Shown: positions 20,526 to 32,526, numbered from the stretch's first letter. The stretch: DNA of 64,000 nucleotides from Strongyloides papillosus (GCA_005656395.1 SRSI01000043.1:496001-560000), one strand, 5' to 3'. Program-made: numbers and translations. The notes: generated from the sequence alone by a model not told the origin.

Positions 20526-21330
20526 TTGACAATTATTTCATCAGCAGATTTACATTAACGTACTCTTCTCCTTAAAACGATAAATATTCAGTTTCATGAA
20601 TATTAATTAACACTAAGTTAAAAATACTCTTAACAAAAGCAAAAAGTAATATAACATTCAAAAGATAAAAACTTGACGATCCCATTAAACGAAGAAAGTA
20701 AACACTACCTTCCCATAAATCAAAATTTCCAATTGATATTAAAAATTGAGTAAAAATAAATTTAATGAAGGAACAATCAAGAAATTGGAATTTTCTCCAG
20801 CAATGTATCACCAAACTCTATTAAAGAAATCTCAAAAATAATTTATGAATACTTAAGTAAAATCAAAATAAAGCAAACAGAAATTAATAATTTTCTAAAG
20901 AAACATAAGTAAAAAGTATTTGTATCTCCAATAATAATATTATCTCTCATTATATTTTTAATTGTGCTACATTCACCTAACTCAACTGAATGTTTACAGC
21001 CTTCTAAGTTAGCTTTACTTTCATCATCTGGATGACAATGTGTTCTTATTGAATTAAGGACAACAAGTGATGTAACGATATGATTAACATAAATACATAT
21101 CAATTGGCAAATAGAAACCGAGAGGGATTTCAGATATTTCTCATTAGAAATACAATTATTGGTAAATTCAAAAAACTTTGGATTACTACTGCTTCCAAAT
21201 TCATCAACACTCTCATCAACATCCAAAACACTTTTTTCCATAGAAATTTATATTTCTGTCCCTTTTGAATCGGGTAAAGTTACTTCATGAAACTATAGCT
21301 GTCCAATTCCCTGACTTTCTCAGAAAATTT
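20526..21330. other. Foreign segment inserted in the copy B promoter region
   Basis: Homology to copy A stops near 20526 (after GACTTGAAGGATAAT) and resumes near 21330 (at TTTTGAATAAAAA-CTACTTTCTCTT). In copy A the equivalent interval is only about 100 bp of unrelated sequence. The inserted DNA carries the membrane-protein-like fragments described separately. I see no clear terminal repeats or target-site duplication. Confidence 0.7.
20572..21241 (-). pseudogene. Membrane-protein-like gene fragment inside the inserted segment
   Basis: From ATG 21241 an open frame of 132 codons (MEKSVLDVDESVDEFG) runs to 20843. It has two hydrophobic stretches (SLSVSICQLICIYVNHIVTS and LLISVCFILILL) and a Cys-containing loop between them (THCHPDDES, GCKHSVELGECS). 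A second frame (20572-20814, shifted) continues with more hydrophobic sequence (YLLNVILLFAFVKSIFNLVL). The two could be one multi-pass membrane protein broken by a frameshift, or joined by an intron I could not place. I do not recognise the family. It is most likely a gene fragment carried in with the insertion. An intact small membrane protein from the first frame alone cannot be excluded. Confidence 0.4.
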
Positions 21331-21445
21331 ATTTTGAATAAAAAACTACTTTCTCTTATCACGATAATCATTATTTTACTGGTAGACTGCTTCTATTTGG
21401 TGAAAATTTAGTCTATTAGCTTCTATAATTTATTATTCTTATAGT

Positions 21446-22414
21446 ATGTCCGAGTATCTTGAACTTATAAAATGCATCCCACTCGATACGGCAGATTTTG
21501 TGTGTGCTTATGGATCAGGTGCTTTATTACAAGCTAATGAAAATATGAATGATAAAATGGTTGATTTTATCGTTGTGACAAATAATCCATTAAATTTTCA
21601 CAAAAATAACATGAGTCAAAATCCTGATCACTATTCTCTTTTGCGTCGGTTCTGGCCAAAAAGAATTACAAAAATTCAGACTAATTATGGTGCTCGCGTA
21701 TATTATAATACCCTTGTAAAATCTAAAGGAAGAACGATAAAGTATGGTGTTATATCAACAGACGATGCACTACAAGATTTGCTTGATTGGAGATGGTTAT
21801 ATGTTTCTGGAAGATTGCAAAAACCCGTTTTAAATGTTCTTCCACCTACAAAAGAATTAGCAGAAGGAATAGAAAATAACCGTAATTCGGCTTTACATTT
21901 TGCTTTATTAAAACTTGGAGATACATTCACTTATGAAGATTTATTTAAACAAATAGTTAGTATATCTTATAATGGTGATATCAGGCAAAAATTTGGAGAA
22001 GATAGAAATAAAATTGACAAAATCGTTAGAGGTGGTTATGATAGATTTGTTGATATTTACAAACCATTATTAATAAAAGATAATAGGGTTACAATACTCT
22101 CTTCAAAAATAGAACAAGATAATACAACTGAAGCTGTTTATCATAGACTTAATTTACTACCTTCTGAAATATTAAATAATCTTCAGGATTCATGGAAGAA
22201 AAAGTACAAAGGAAGAAGAGATATTGAAGAGATATTATTTTCCCTTTCTCATAGACTTGATGCTGATGTGATAGTAAGTAAAATGGCAGAAGATATTGTT
22301 TATAGATCTTCAAGAGCTCAAACATTTAGAAATTTTGGTTCTGCTGGAATTTATAAATCTTTAGTTTATTCATCTTCAAAAATACTAAAATGGTCTAAAT
22401 CTATTATTAGATGA
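21446..22414 (+). CDS. TAMM41: TAMM41 mitochondrial CDP-diacylglycerol synthase, copy B
   Basis: 322-aa single-exon frame, same length as copy A and roughly 85-90% identical by eye. The catalytic region is unchanged (FVCAYGSGALLQ and MVDFIVVTN). Differences cluster near residues 65-75 (RRFWPKRITKIQTNYG against RRLGSKKVASIQTNYA) and in the C-terminal 40 residues. There are no frameshifts, so the copy is probably still under constraint. Its reaction should be the same as in copy A (phosphatidate plus CTP to CDP-diacylglycerol for cardiolipin synthesis). Unlike copy A, its upstream region was altered by the 0.8 kb insertion ending near 21330, about 115 bp before the ATG. Expression of the two copies may therefore differ. 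Confidence 0.92.
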   Translation: MSEYLELIKCIPLDTADFVCAYGSGALLQANENMNDKMVDFIVVTNNPLNFHKNNMSQNPDHYSLLRRFWPKRITKIQTNYGARVYYNTLVKSKGRTIKYGVISTDDALQDLLDWRWLYVSGRLQKPVLNVLPPTKELAEGIENNRNSALHFALLKLGDTFTYEDLFKQIVSISYNGDIRQKFGEDRNKIDKIVRGGYDRFVDIYKPLLIKDNRVTILSSKIEQDNTTEAVYHRLNLLPSEILNNLQDSWKKKYKGRRDIEEILFSLSHRLDADVIVSKMAEDIVYRSSRAQTFRNFGSAGIYKSLVYSSSKILKWSKSIIR

Positions 22415-23353
22415 TTTGTATATTTATTTATAGTGGCAACCATAGAGTTTTGCTTTATGACTTGATAAAAATAGGTAGAATGATGCTTTAATATTTTTAT
22501 TTATTTGTCAATTATAAATGTAAACAATAATTTTATTTGTTATAGGAGAAGAAATCCAATCACCAATTGGTTTTAAATTAAAATTATAGTAATAATTTTC
22601 TTAATAAATCTTTAGAATCTCATATAAAATACTCTTGAATATTTCTAATTGAAAAATGATATCATTTATTTAAATAAGTTGTTTTTATTTAAAAATGATG
22701 GTATTTTTCCGCGGATAATAATTTTTTTTACAATTTTAATAAATCATAAGCACTAAAGAAGATAAAACCAATTATTAATATGTAACGTAAGCATCTTATG
22801 TTCTGGAATAGAATAAAAAAAATTAAATATATTAATTGAATCAGACATAAGGGATTAGAAATATGAGGATATATATTATCTTGTAATTTTTTTCTTAAAA
22901 TATTTATGACATTGTGATGATTGAAACAAAGATCTTTGCTTTAACAAAATAAAAAATTCAAAGAAATTATCCAAACATTTCAAAAATAATAAGAAATTTA
23001 TAATAAAAAAATATGCATTATTTGCATCTACAATTATATGAAGTTCCACTTCTTGAAAATTTATTTTTAAAACAGATTTAAAAACAAAAATATATTTATA
23101 ATTAATAGCAAACATTTTGCAGTATACTTCTCGTATCTTTCTTATTTTTTTGATATAAAATTTAATTGAACCATCAATCTCAAATGCTCCAGCTTATTTA
23201 ACACTCACTCCCGTTACACAACAATTTATAGTATTTTCCAACAAGGAATTTATCATTTGGAAATACGCACTTGGTCATTATTTGAATTCAAAAATCACAT
23301 TGTTATTTTCTCGCTACACTTTTTTATAACTTTTTCATAAAAATTAATTCATT
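22415..23353. other. Intergenic region between TAMM41 copy B and LIN-54
   Basis: The first 550 bp is the duplicated 3' flank. The rest is A+T-rich. A minus-strand open frame at 22876-23115 is composed almost only of Phe/Ile/Lys/Asn codons and is not supported as a gene. Confidence 0.5.
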
Positions 23354-24796
23354 ATGGAAGAAAAGGAATATGGTTATCAAGATAACTCAATTACAAATAA
23401 TCCAAATGAAAAATACAATGAAACTTTCGTTAAAAACGAAGAAATCAAAGGAGATTTAGTTGACAATTCTGTATATAAACCTTATGTCCTTCAGGATGGC
23501 ATAAATTATGAGACATATTTCGGTCCTGATACAGTAGCATTAGGAGACTTCTATTTTCCTCAAAGTGTTGGTATGTTACTCCTCCATTTATTTAAAATTT
23601 TTTAAGGAAAATCTATTGATAGTGATTACAATCATGAATACTATCTTCTAAATAATTCAATAACAAAAATAAATAGAGTTACACGCCAAAAGGTTGTCTG
23701 TAATATTTCTTTTAAAAAAAAACCTGGTGGTGGAAATAAAGTTCCACAAAGTTATGAACAAGGAGCAACAAAACGAATCTATCCTAAAAATGGATTTCAA
23801 ACTTTTAATAATAAACACTCTTTTATAAACTCTTTAAATGATCAAACTGTACATAATATCATTCCTAAACAAGTTCCAAAAGTTGCTTTTAAAGATTCGC
23901 AGCCATCATTAGACTTAGAACAAATACAACAAATGCTTAAAAAACCAACAAAACCAGCCACTAGTACCACAAACAAACCTTCAAATCGCTCCTCTTTTTC
24001 ACATTTTACTTACACAAGACCATCAATTCAAACTGTTGAAGGTCAAAAATTAAAAGGAACATCAAAACCAATTGGTAATAAAAAACCATGTAACTGTACA
24101 AAATCACAATGTTTAAAACTATACTGCGAATGTTTTGCTTCCGGTGAATACTGTAAAAATTGTAACTGTAAAGATTGTCACAATAATCTAGCATATGAAG
24201 ATGAAAGGAGTCAAGCCGTCAAATCGTCTCTAGAAAGAAATCCAAATGCATTTAAACCAAAAATCGGAATAAGTACCAGGGTTTCGGGTCCTAAAGATAT
24301 TGAGAGATTACATCAAAAAGGGTGTCATTGCAAAAAAAGTGGGTGTTTAAAAAATTATTGTGAATGTTATGAAGCGAAAGTTCCTTGTACAGATCGATGC
24401 AAATGTGTTGATTGCAAAAATCTTGAAGCTATTAAACCTCCAACATTAAAAGAAAAATTAGCAAATTCTGTATTATCTATTTATGCTGAGAATAGTGGAA
24501 GTGAATATAGTGAGACTGATGATGAGGTCAACACCAGTAATTCTGTAAATACAAATAAGCTGCTTATTGGGCCATGGCATTATATCACTGATGATATTGT
24601 GGAAAATTTTGCCAGGAATTGTTTTATAGATGCCGATAAATTGATCAAGGAAAATGAAAGTTTTGAGAAAATTGAAGAAGTCCTTTTGAAAAATTTTGGT
24701 CACATCACAAGGAGCATATTAAAGGAGTCCAGAAAAGCGAACAATGAAGCTATTCTAAAGCAAGAAGAGCATTCGAAAAATTTAAACAAACATTGA
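23354..24796 (+). CDS. lin-54: LIN-54/tesmin-like CXC-domain DNA-binding protein (DREAM/MuvB subunit)
   Basis: Exon 1 is 23354-23570 and exon 2 is 23607-24796, joined through a 36-bp GTATGT...TTTAAG intron in phase 1, giving 468 aa. Two CXC repeats form the CRC domain: CNCTKSQCLKLYCECFASG (around residue 233) and CHCKKSGCLKNYCECYEAK (around residue 312). The linker carries the family signature RNPNAFKPKI. The Tyr after each LK (LKLYC, LKNYC) is the DNA-contacting position in LIN-54, which binds CHR elements (TTYGAA) and anchors the DREAM/MuvB complex that represses cell-cycle genes. The C-terminal region (GPWHYITDDIVENFARNCF onward) resembles the conserved LIN-54 tail. Length is close to that of the family in nematodes. 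The N-terminal 230 residues are Asn/Lys-rich and unstructured. Confidence 0.9.
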
Positions 24797-26869
24797 TAAA
24801 TAAGGATATGAAAATGATATGTTTGAATATTTATATTTTTTAATTTAAATAAAAATTAAATTATTTTCATGATTAAAAAGTAAATAATAATACTCTAAAA
24901 CATTTTGTATATCAGTGGATTTTCTTTTTCTACTTAGATTTAAGAATCTAACATGGAACTAAGTAATAAAAATATGAGCATATAAAATTGAAACAAAAAT
25001 TTACTTAACAATATTTACTTAATATACTAAAAACTTATCAATGAACATTGAAAAATAAATCCTTATAAGTGTAATTCGAGAATTAACATTCCACATAAAT
25101 TTTTTAAATAGTTTATGTCCACCTAATCAGATTACATTATGGTGTGTTGTATTTCAAGTTCAAAATTTCCATTCAATCTATGTACACAAAAGTGTCAAAG
25201 TACCCTAATAATATTATAATTTTCTGACAAAATCAACGTACAAAGTACTACCTATAAACAGCTCGATCAATTGAATTTTTAACTTTATTGTTAAATTTTT
25301 TACTGAAATATATGTAATAAGATTTTTTTTATTTGATGTCACAATTTTAATTTGTTTGCATAATATAATTTATAAGTTAAATATTTATATTATCTAATTG
25401 AATTCGTGTATCGGAATTTTTAATTTTATTTTATTATTTTCTCAAATGCTTAGAAACACTTTTTTTTTTTATATTTTTAACGTATATTTTGAATGAAAAT
25501 TCTTTGATATCACTATTAGGATTAGTTTATTCCCTTGGAAAATATCACAAATTATTTTTTATATAAAAATCTAATAGTCCATACACGTGAATTCTAGGAT
25601 TTCAATGAATTATTTTTGTGTGATACCTGAATGATAAAAAAATCTACCAAAATTTGCTTTGCCTTCTAAATATTTTCTCATATTGAAAGATTAAAAATTG
25701 TTGAACACAACACAAAAGGCCCTAACACACAGATATTTATTTTGAACAATAAAAAATTTACACTATCCTCCAGAAGATAAACAAAACTTCAAAAAAGCCA
25801 CTTGGGAAGATGCCTTTGACAGCAAATTTTGACGTTCATGTTTATAAACAGTACAATATAGTGTGAATATATCACATTTCCAATTTTCAATTTTTTTTCT
25901 TATAACGAGTGTCTTTCATTTATCCTATTATGTGGAGTAAAAATGATTATTTGAGTTAAAATATTTCATGATACTGATTTTTATCATATACTTTAGCTTA
26001 CTTGTCCATCTCTTGGTTTGCTAGGTGCATTTAAAAAGGAATATTGCTTGAAATGCTTCAGATTGATGTCATTACATTCTTTTTAGCTCCCCCTTCCTTG
26101 TATTTAATTTATATTTTTTAATAATTAATTGCTTTTTAAGTCGTCAATATAACGCTTATTTTATTACCAATAATGTCATGAATAATAGCTTAGAATATCG
26201 TTAAAAGTTTTTTATTTTGACATTAAATTTTTCGTCCACACTTCAATACCTTGAAAGTATAGTTTTACCAGTAAGAGTTGTAAAAAATTAGATAAAATGT
26301 AAGAATTCTTAATATCATCTTACTTGCGAGATACCCGCTTTAGTGATCATTTTTGTCACTATTTTATATTTTACTTTTTGTTTATCACGTCATTCATTTT
26401 ACAGTTTAAATTTGAATCTATTTTCTCTTATCATTTTCTCAATAGTTTTTTTTAACTAGTCAGTGGCAGGATTTGATTATTGTTTACAATTTTACCATGA
26501 AAAACTACCATGCTCTACATGATAATATAAGCATTAAGATCTTATGATTAAAATGTTTATTAGGTACCGTTTTTCATAATTTCATTCAAAATAATATGAT
26601 AAAGTTAATGGGGGTATTTTTTACTAGACCATCGAGTACGTTCTTAATTAAAATAAAACATCGATTTAACTAAAATCCCATATTACTATGTTAAGCTAAT
26701 TCTTAAGACTTGAAAGCGAGATTATGCTAGAAAATCTATAAAATAGAGTAGGACTTTTAGTTAAGCATACTTGCTATTTTTTTCTAAAAAAATCGTGACA
26801 ATTTTCTATACAAGAAGTTTCATCATTTTTTCAGAGGTATTTATTTATTGATATTTTATTTCGACAATA
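24797..26869. other. 2 kb A+T-rich intergenic region
   Basis: No open frame, RNA gene or repeat that I can support between LIN-54 and the caprin-like gene. Possible polyadenylation signals for LIN-54 (AATAAA) occur around 24846. Confidence 0.5.
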
Positions 26870-28238
26870 ATGATGAAGGCTAAGGTTAATGGGCAATCAA
26901 AAGCTATCTCACCAGGGGATACGAAATTCCCACCTGAAGAAGCCGTTTTTCAAAATCCTTTTGTTTCACTCCTAAGTTATATGACCGAGAAAAGAAATTC
27001 CCTAGCAAAAGAGTTAAAGAAACTTAAGGATATTGAAAACCAAATTATTAAAGGGAAGGAGGGATTATTTAGTAAAGCTGAAATTGAATCTGTTAACAAT
27101 ATTGATCAAGTTTCAAAATGCATTGAGCTTATTGATGATTTTACTCGTAAAACTAATGAACAAGCCAGTTCATATGGAAAAAAAGTTTATTCATACAAGA
27201 CTTCTCTAAAAAACAAGGTTAGTGATTGCTTATTTTATTTGTTATAAACATTTTCTTAAGAAATCTGAAGAGGATATCGAACTTCTTCAAAACTTTATGT
27301 TTTACAAGTCTACCATTACCAAGCTCTCTGGATCTAATTTACAAAAGTACACGGATGGTCTTACAAGTGATCTCAAAATTACAAAAGAACAGGTTGAAAA
27401 TTGTGCTTCACTGGTAAATGATTTTAACTGCGAGAAATTTACATCATCTGAAGAGGAATTCAAGGTAGATACTAAGATTTCTCTAGAGAAAGCTTATCGT
27501 GTTATTACTGCTTACAAAAAACCGGTTGTTGGAGATGTTTTTGGTAGAAAGTGTAAACAAATATTGGATGATTTTGCTGAGAAATGTAATGCCCTGGAGG
27601 AACAAACTAGTGAAATTAAATCTAGTGAAACCACTCTTGATGAAGGAATTGATACTGCTACTGAGACTTCAAATCAAGTAACACCTGCACCTGAGCAAGG
27701 ATTCTTTCATGAAAATAATTCTGTATTGGATGAACAGGTTCCGGGAGATGTTCAATGCAATAAGGAACCTAGTGAGGAGAAGGAAGTAGAAAATGAGGAC
27801 AAATGTGATAAAAAATCTAGTGAAAGCGATGAAACACGATCTAAAGAAAACAACTTCAGAAAGCACAATGGTGGGCGTAGACGCTGGCAAAACAGAAATT
27901 ATAATGGTGAAAGAAGGGAAGGTGGATTTAATAACAGAGATGGAACCAATGATCAAAAGCACTTTAATCGAAATCGCAATGATAGGATTAAACGTAATGA
28001 CAATGAAAACATCGAACATAGAGGAGATGATAATAAGAAGTCTAACCAACATTACAAACGTCCTGATGGAGATTATACTCGTAAACCTTTACGTAATGGT
28101 GGTGAAAACAGGGGTAGATTCGATGGTCAAAAAACATATAACAATCGTCCTCACTACAACAATGGTTTTAAAAATCGTGGACAAAACAACAAGGAACAAA
28201 CATCAGGAAGTGTCAACCAAAACGGGATTAATAATTAA
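26870..28238 (+). CDS. Caprin-like RNA-granule protein
   Basis: Exon 1 is 26870-27217 and exon 2 is 27261-28238, phase 0 over a 43-bp intron (GTTAGT...TCTTAAG), giving 441 aa. Residues about 25-235 match the conserved helical HR1 region of caprins: it begins FQNPFVSLLSYMTEKRNSLA, has IENQIIKGK and ends near YRVITAYKKPVVGDVFGRK. The C-terminal third is Arg/Gly/Asn-rich (NGGRRRWQNRNYNGERREGG), an RGG-type RNA-binding region. Between them, FFHENNSVLDE (27702-27734) resembles the short caprin motif that binds the NTF2-like domain of G3BP. Family role: caprin pairs with G3BP in stress granules and regulates mRNA translation. It is convergent with the MFS gene, with only 127 bp between stop codons. 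Identification rests on the HR1 pattern and architecture. Confidence 0.72.
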
Positions 28239-28365
28239 ATGATAAATGTTTATTATTCTTTCTTAAAGTTTTAATTATTAAAATCTTTTCTTTAAGAGAT
28301 TGTAAACTTCTGTTATTATTTTGAATCAACCTTGCTTTCTACTAGATGATAAAACTTTAAAATAC

Positions 28366-29888
28366 TTATTGTTCTTCTGTTCCCTCCTTCTTTTTTGATA
28401 ATACTACTTCATCTACATCTACAGTTGTTTTGTTTTCTGGTGTATTTAAGCTTTCATTTTCTTGTTCAGTTCTTTGGATGGTTGGGAGAGATTTATCTAA
28501 CGTCCATGGGGCTGGATCAGTTCTAGCCCAGTAACAGAAAATGAAATTTGATATAATAAGGATAACTGCATGGAACCAAAATATATATCTCCATTCACTT
28601 ACCCTAAATAGAGATGAATAGTATTTTTTTTCAAACAACTTACGTATCATTGTGGTCAAATAATGCCACAACAAATGGCTCTATAAGAATTGTTATAGCC
28701 CATAGAGTCATTATATGTCCGACGACAAATTTACTAAATTGCCTAGAATACAATGTAGCACATTTATTAAAAGCTGCTGCATTACATCCAAGAACAGAAA
28801 CATTAAAGATTGAATATATTAAAGTAACAAGTGCCCAATCCAAAGGTATATAACCTATAAATATAAATAAAAATCCAGAAACTCCTAAAGCTATTGAATC
28901 AAAAAATCTAACTTTAAAAAGTTCACTTTTTGATGTCCATAAATCACTACCAATTCCTGAAGCTAATTTAGTGAGAAATTGAAAAAATATTGCAAGTCCG
29001 TTCTTGAGTCCGGTGTTTTTGACATTGTATTTTAATACTTTATCCATGTATGTTGGAAAACTCATGGATACCAATTGAACTGCCAATAAATCTGCAAATG
29101 CTGCTATCCAAATTCCCCAAACTGTTTTATCTTTTAATATTGCTACGTATGGTGTTTTTTGTACTACATTATCACTTATTTTATCATCTTGAATTTTCTT
29201 TAATTCATTAATTCCAACAAAATTATGATCTTCAGGAGAGTCCGTGAAAAATATAGAGAACGAAACAAAGAGAAACAGACAAACTGCAGCATGTACATAA
29301 TAAACCAGAGGCCATCCATAAATTGAATCACATATTGCTCCACTAACAGGCATTGTAAAAACATTAGACAATTGTGTACATGCTGTTAGAATTGCAATAA
29401 AAACACCATTCTCTTTTAAACTTGCCCAATTATGAACAATATTACCTATCATAAGAAAAGTACTTCCAAATGACATTCCTTGGCATATTCTGACAACAGT
29501 AAACCAGGCAAATGAAGCATTATGAGCTGAGGGTGCAAAAGCTGTTGCTATACAAGAAATTATTCCAGCAAAAGTAAAAACAGTTTTAGGAGGGTATTTT
29601 TCAAACAATATTGTGAAGGGAAAGGATGCTGCTAATGCACCTATTGCAACAGCACTTTGAAAAAATGCTTTTTGGGCGTCTGTGTATCTATTTGGTCCAT
29701 TAATTGGTAAGCCACGTGAATTTTTATCTTTGCAGATTTTTGTAAAATTATATGTGTTCATATTAGATAAAATTGAGGAGCAACATAATGTACAAAGTAT
29801 GAGAATCTAAAAAACTTTTATTATTAAATTTTCTATATTAGAAGATACTTACCAATATACGAGTTTTTCCATAAAATTCAAAGGCCAT
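28366..29888 (-). CDS. MFS transporter, SLC17 (anion/sialin/VGLUT)-like
   Basis: Three exons: 29853-29888 (ATG at 29888, MAFEFYGKTRIL), 28644-29806 and 28366-28603, with introns of 46 and 40 bp, giving 478 aa. The reading frame around MNTYNFT is internal; the 12-codon first exon adds the start of TM1 (ILILCTLCCSSIL). About 12 hydrophobic segments are visible. Recognisable MFS features include YTDAQKAFFQSAVAIGALAA, RICQGMSFGSTFLMIGNIVH and, in the last exon, VSEWRYIFWFHAVILIISN, typical of the C-terminal helices of the SLC17 family. The tail is long, acidic and cytosolic. The family moves organic anions or phosphate, but the substrate cannot be read from the sequence. The third exon starts with GGTAAGTG, a decoy donor, so automated annotation may truncate it. 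Confidence 0.85.
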
Positions 29889-31523
29889 TTTTTAACAATA
29901 ACCATTTATCAATTTAATATTGGTTTATATATTATTTATTAATATTAATATAATACTCTAAATTATATTTTGTTTAAAAAAAAATAATTTACATACTCAT
30001 AAAAGTTATACTATTATGATTATTTATTAAATATACACATAAATATTTAGCGTTCTTTAAAGTAGGTAACAAAACAGTTTACGTAAATAATTTATAAAAC
30101 AGAAGTCTAGGTTTTTAAACAGTTATTAACTTTAAATCAATGCGAAGAAGACAAATTATTTGTCCATTAATCACTAATTTTGATAAGGACTGATAAAAAA
30201 ATTTTCCTAAAATAACTTTTAAACACCAAAATTCGTAGTTCCTCATCAAATCATTTACGGAATGCAATTTATAAAGATACATTAACACGGTATAATATAT
30301 GACACAAAACTAATTTTAATATGGTAAGTGTTTATTATAATTTTTTGCTATGCCGTTGGGCAATTTGCCCTTTTTGTTATTCAAAATAAATAATATATCA
30401 TCATATCTAAATTAAAAAAATTTTTCATTAAGATAAATTTGAAATATAAAAATTTTTTATAAATATACTTAGGAGAAAGAAAACACTTTAATTAGTTAAT
30501 GTTATTATTAAACATAGTTTTATTTTCTCTAAATAAATTGTGCATATTTCAAGAATGTATCACAGAATAGCGAACATAAACCTTGAAAATCAGTTTCATT
30601 TATAAAATATAACTATAGTGGAGTCTTAGCTAGGCTGAAACAAGAAAAATTACTAGCTGAATAAAAGTGTAATATATCATTATATAGTATTTATAGTAGT
30701 TTAAATTAAATTAATTTAACACTATCAACGTGTATTAAAACTGTTAGAATTTAACAAAAAAAGTGTACTACCATTCGAAATAACTTTTCCTTATAGTAAC
30801 TTAAGAAAAGCTCATCAACTAAAAATTCTAGTTATTATCTATTTATTTTATTTTAGACATTTTAATGTTTATCCAAAAAAATAAAGGAATAACTTATAGA
30901 AGCACTAGAATTTTTTTTGACAATTTTTCGTATGATAGGATTAGACTATAAAAAAATTAAAGCATATGTATTTGGGAAAAAAATAATTTGCCTCAAAAAA
31001 AATAACAAAATAAAGAAAGAACTTAGTCTATTTTTAGCATTAAATAAATAATGAAATAAAAATAATCTTTTATATCCTCGTTGTCTTATTTTAAAAATAA
31101 AAAATATTACACTTAACTCGAATTACATGTACTTTCATTTTATAGTGCAATTTTTAAAGATTAAGTAATTTGTATATGTTTTTAGGCGTTTATATTTTAC
31201 TGGAAAAATTTTATTTTTTAAAAATTTTTGTTATCTATTTCAAGATAATACAACAAAAGAAAGATAAGAGAGAAAAAGAAGTCATACAAATATATGTGAA
31301 AAAAAAATTTTATCAAAGTTAGTATGAAAAAATTATTCGTTAAACACTATTTATAATTTTTCACCCAATCATTTTCTGATATTATTATAACGTTTTGGTT
31401 GAAAAAATATTGTTTTGTTGTTCATTAAAATGAAAGATTAGAAAAAATGTTAAAAATATTATCATATTATCACTCAATTTTGTATTTAAGAGATCGACGA
31501 AAATAGGAATAATTGTATATTTA
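29889..31523. other. 1.6 kb A+T-rich intergenic region
   Basis: Spacer between the 5' end of the MFS gene and the 3' end of the galectin gene. No supported feature. Confidence 0.5.
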
Positions 31524-32526
31524 TTATTTTAAATGAACTCCATGTAATATTATATCCCCAGTTATTGAGATTTTATCTATATTTCTACAGTTAATTTTAT
31601 GATCATAAACTCCAACTAAGCAATCATCTACATAGATGACGAATTTTTCATCTTCACAGTACACTAATAAATCAAAGGTACGCTTCTTTTTAAAGGGAAA
31701 GAATTCTTTACCAATTCGTGTATCAGTGTCCCACTTGTCTTCTGTCATTGTGTTACATAAGATTTTCTATAATTTATAATTATAATAATTAATTGTCTTT
31801 GTTGTTACCTTATCAGATATTTGTGGTTTTAACCTAAATGCAATATTATTTCCTGAATGAAATTGAATCTCAAAATGTTTAGCCACTTTTTTAATGAGAC
31901 CTGAGACATAAAGTTTTCTTCCTGGATAAAAGTTTCCAGGGATATCTGCTTCATATGGAACATTATAATATTTCCCCTCCCATGAGACATTATATAATTG
32001 GACTCCACCATTAATATATACATGAGTAACTTCATTTAATGGTTTGTAATGAGCAAATTTAGCCACAAGTTTGTGGTCAACAAATATCTAAATTTAATGT
32101 TTAATTAAATTCCTAATTTAAACTAACTTCGTATTCCTTTTCATGACATCTAATACGAATATCGAATTCATCCCCATTTTTCCATGAATGTTTCACAGTA
32201 CCAGTTTTTCCCCATTCATCATTAATACAAGCATTGAAATAAATTTGTTTTGTTGGTAAGTCTACTCGCATTGTTAGGAGACGATCATCTAATTTTGTTA
32301 TCTCCTCATCCAATTCTACACATCCACCGTTGGTAAGATTAATAATAAAATCTTGTTTTCCGATGATAAGACCTCGTACAATCAATGATTGACCAGGTAA
32401 TAATTGAAGACCTTCTAATCTTGACAGATAAGGTACATTAAAAGGGTGATTTCTTCCGGTAATTGAATTTTTTTTAGTAACAACCTTTTTGTCTAATTTG
32501 AACAACTTACGAAATAAGGTAGCCAT
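31524..32526 (-). CDS. Tandem-repeat galectin with degenerate sugar-binding sites
   Basis: Three exons: 32128-32526 (ATG at 32526), 31809-32087 and 31524-31766, all phase 0, with introns of 40 and 42 bp (GTTAGT...TTTAG, GTAACA...TTATAG), giving 306 aa. Two galectin carbohydrate-recognition domains lie at residues about 25-160 and 165-306. Each has the end-of-domain pattern IFVDHKLVAKFAHY or IYVDDCLVGVYDHK. Family members are secreted without a signal peptide and bind beta-galactosides. In CRD1 the HxNPR motif is replaced by LTMRVDLPTK, and WG is kept but not the following Glu-Arg. In CRD2 it reads FRLKPQ, with only KW of the second motif kept. Loss of key residues in both suggests a changed or lost ligand. 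A basic N-terminal extension (LFRKLFKLDKKVVTKKN) is present. Confidence 0.85.

Larger units (their letters stand above)
19190..22970. repeat. Segmental duplication, copy B (CCCH pseudogene + TAMM41)
   Basis: Second copy of the block at 11225-14330, in the same orientation and about 8 kb downstream. It differs by the truncated CCCH gene on its left and by a segment of about 0.8 kb (20526-21330) that replaces part of the divergent promoter. Confidence 0.85.

Noticed and set aside
22876..23115. Minus-strand 79-codon frame downstream of TAMM41 copy B
   Set aside because: Almost entirely Phe/Ile/Lys/Asn/Leu codons as expected from A/T-rich DNA, with no splice partners or recognisable motif.
27793..28242. 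Second frame rich in Met/Ile within the caprin-like exon
   Set aside because: A shadow of the RG/Asn-rich tail. The main frame is supported by the HR1 domain and splice phase.
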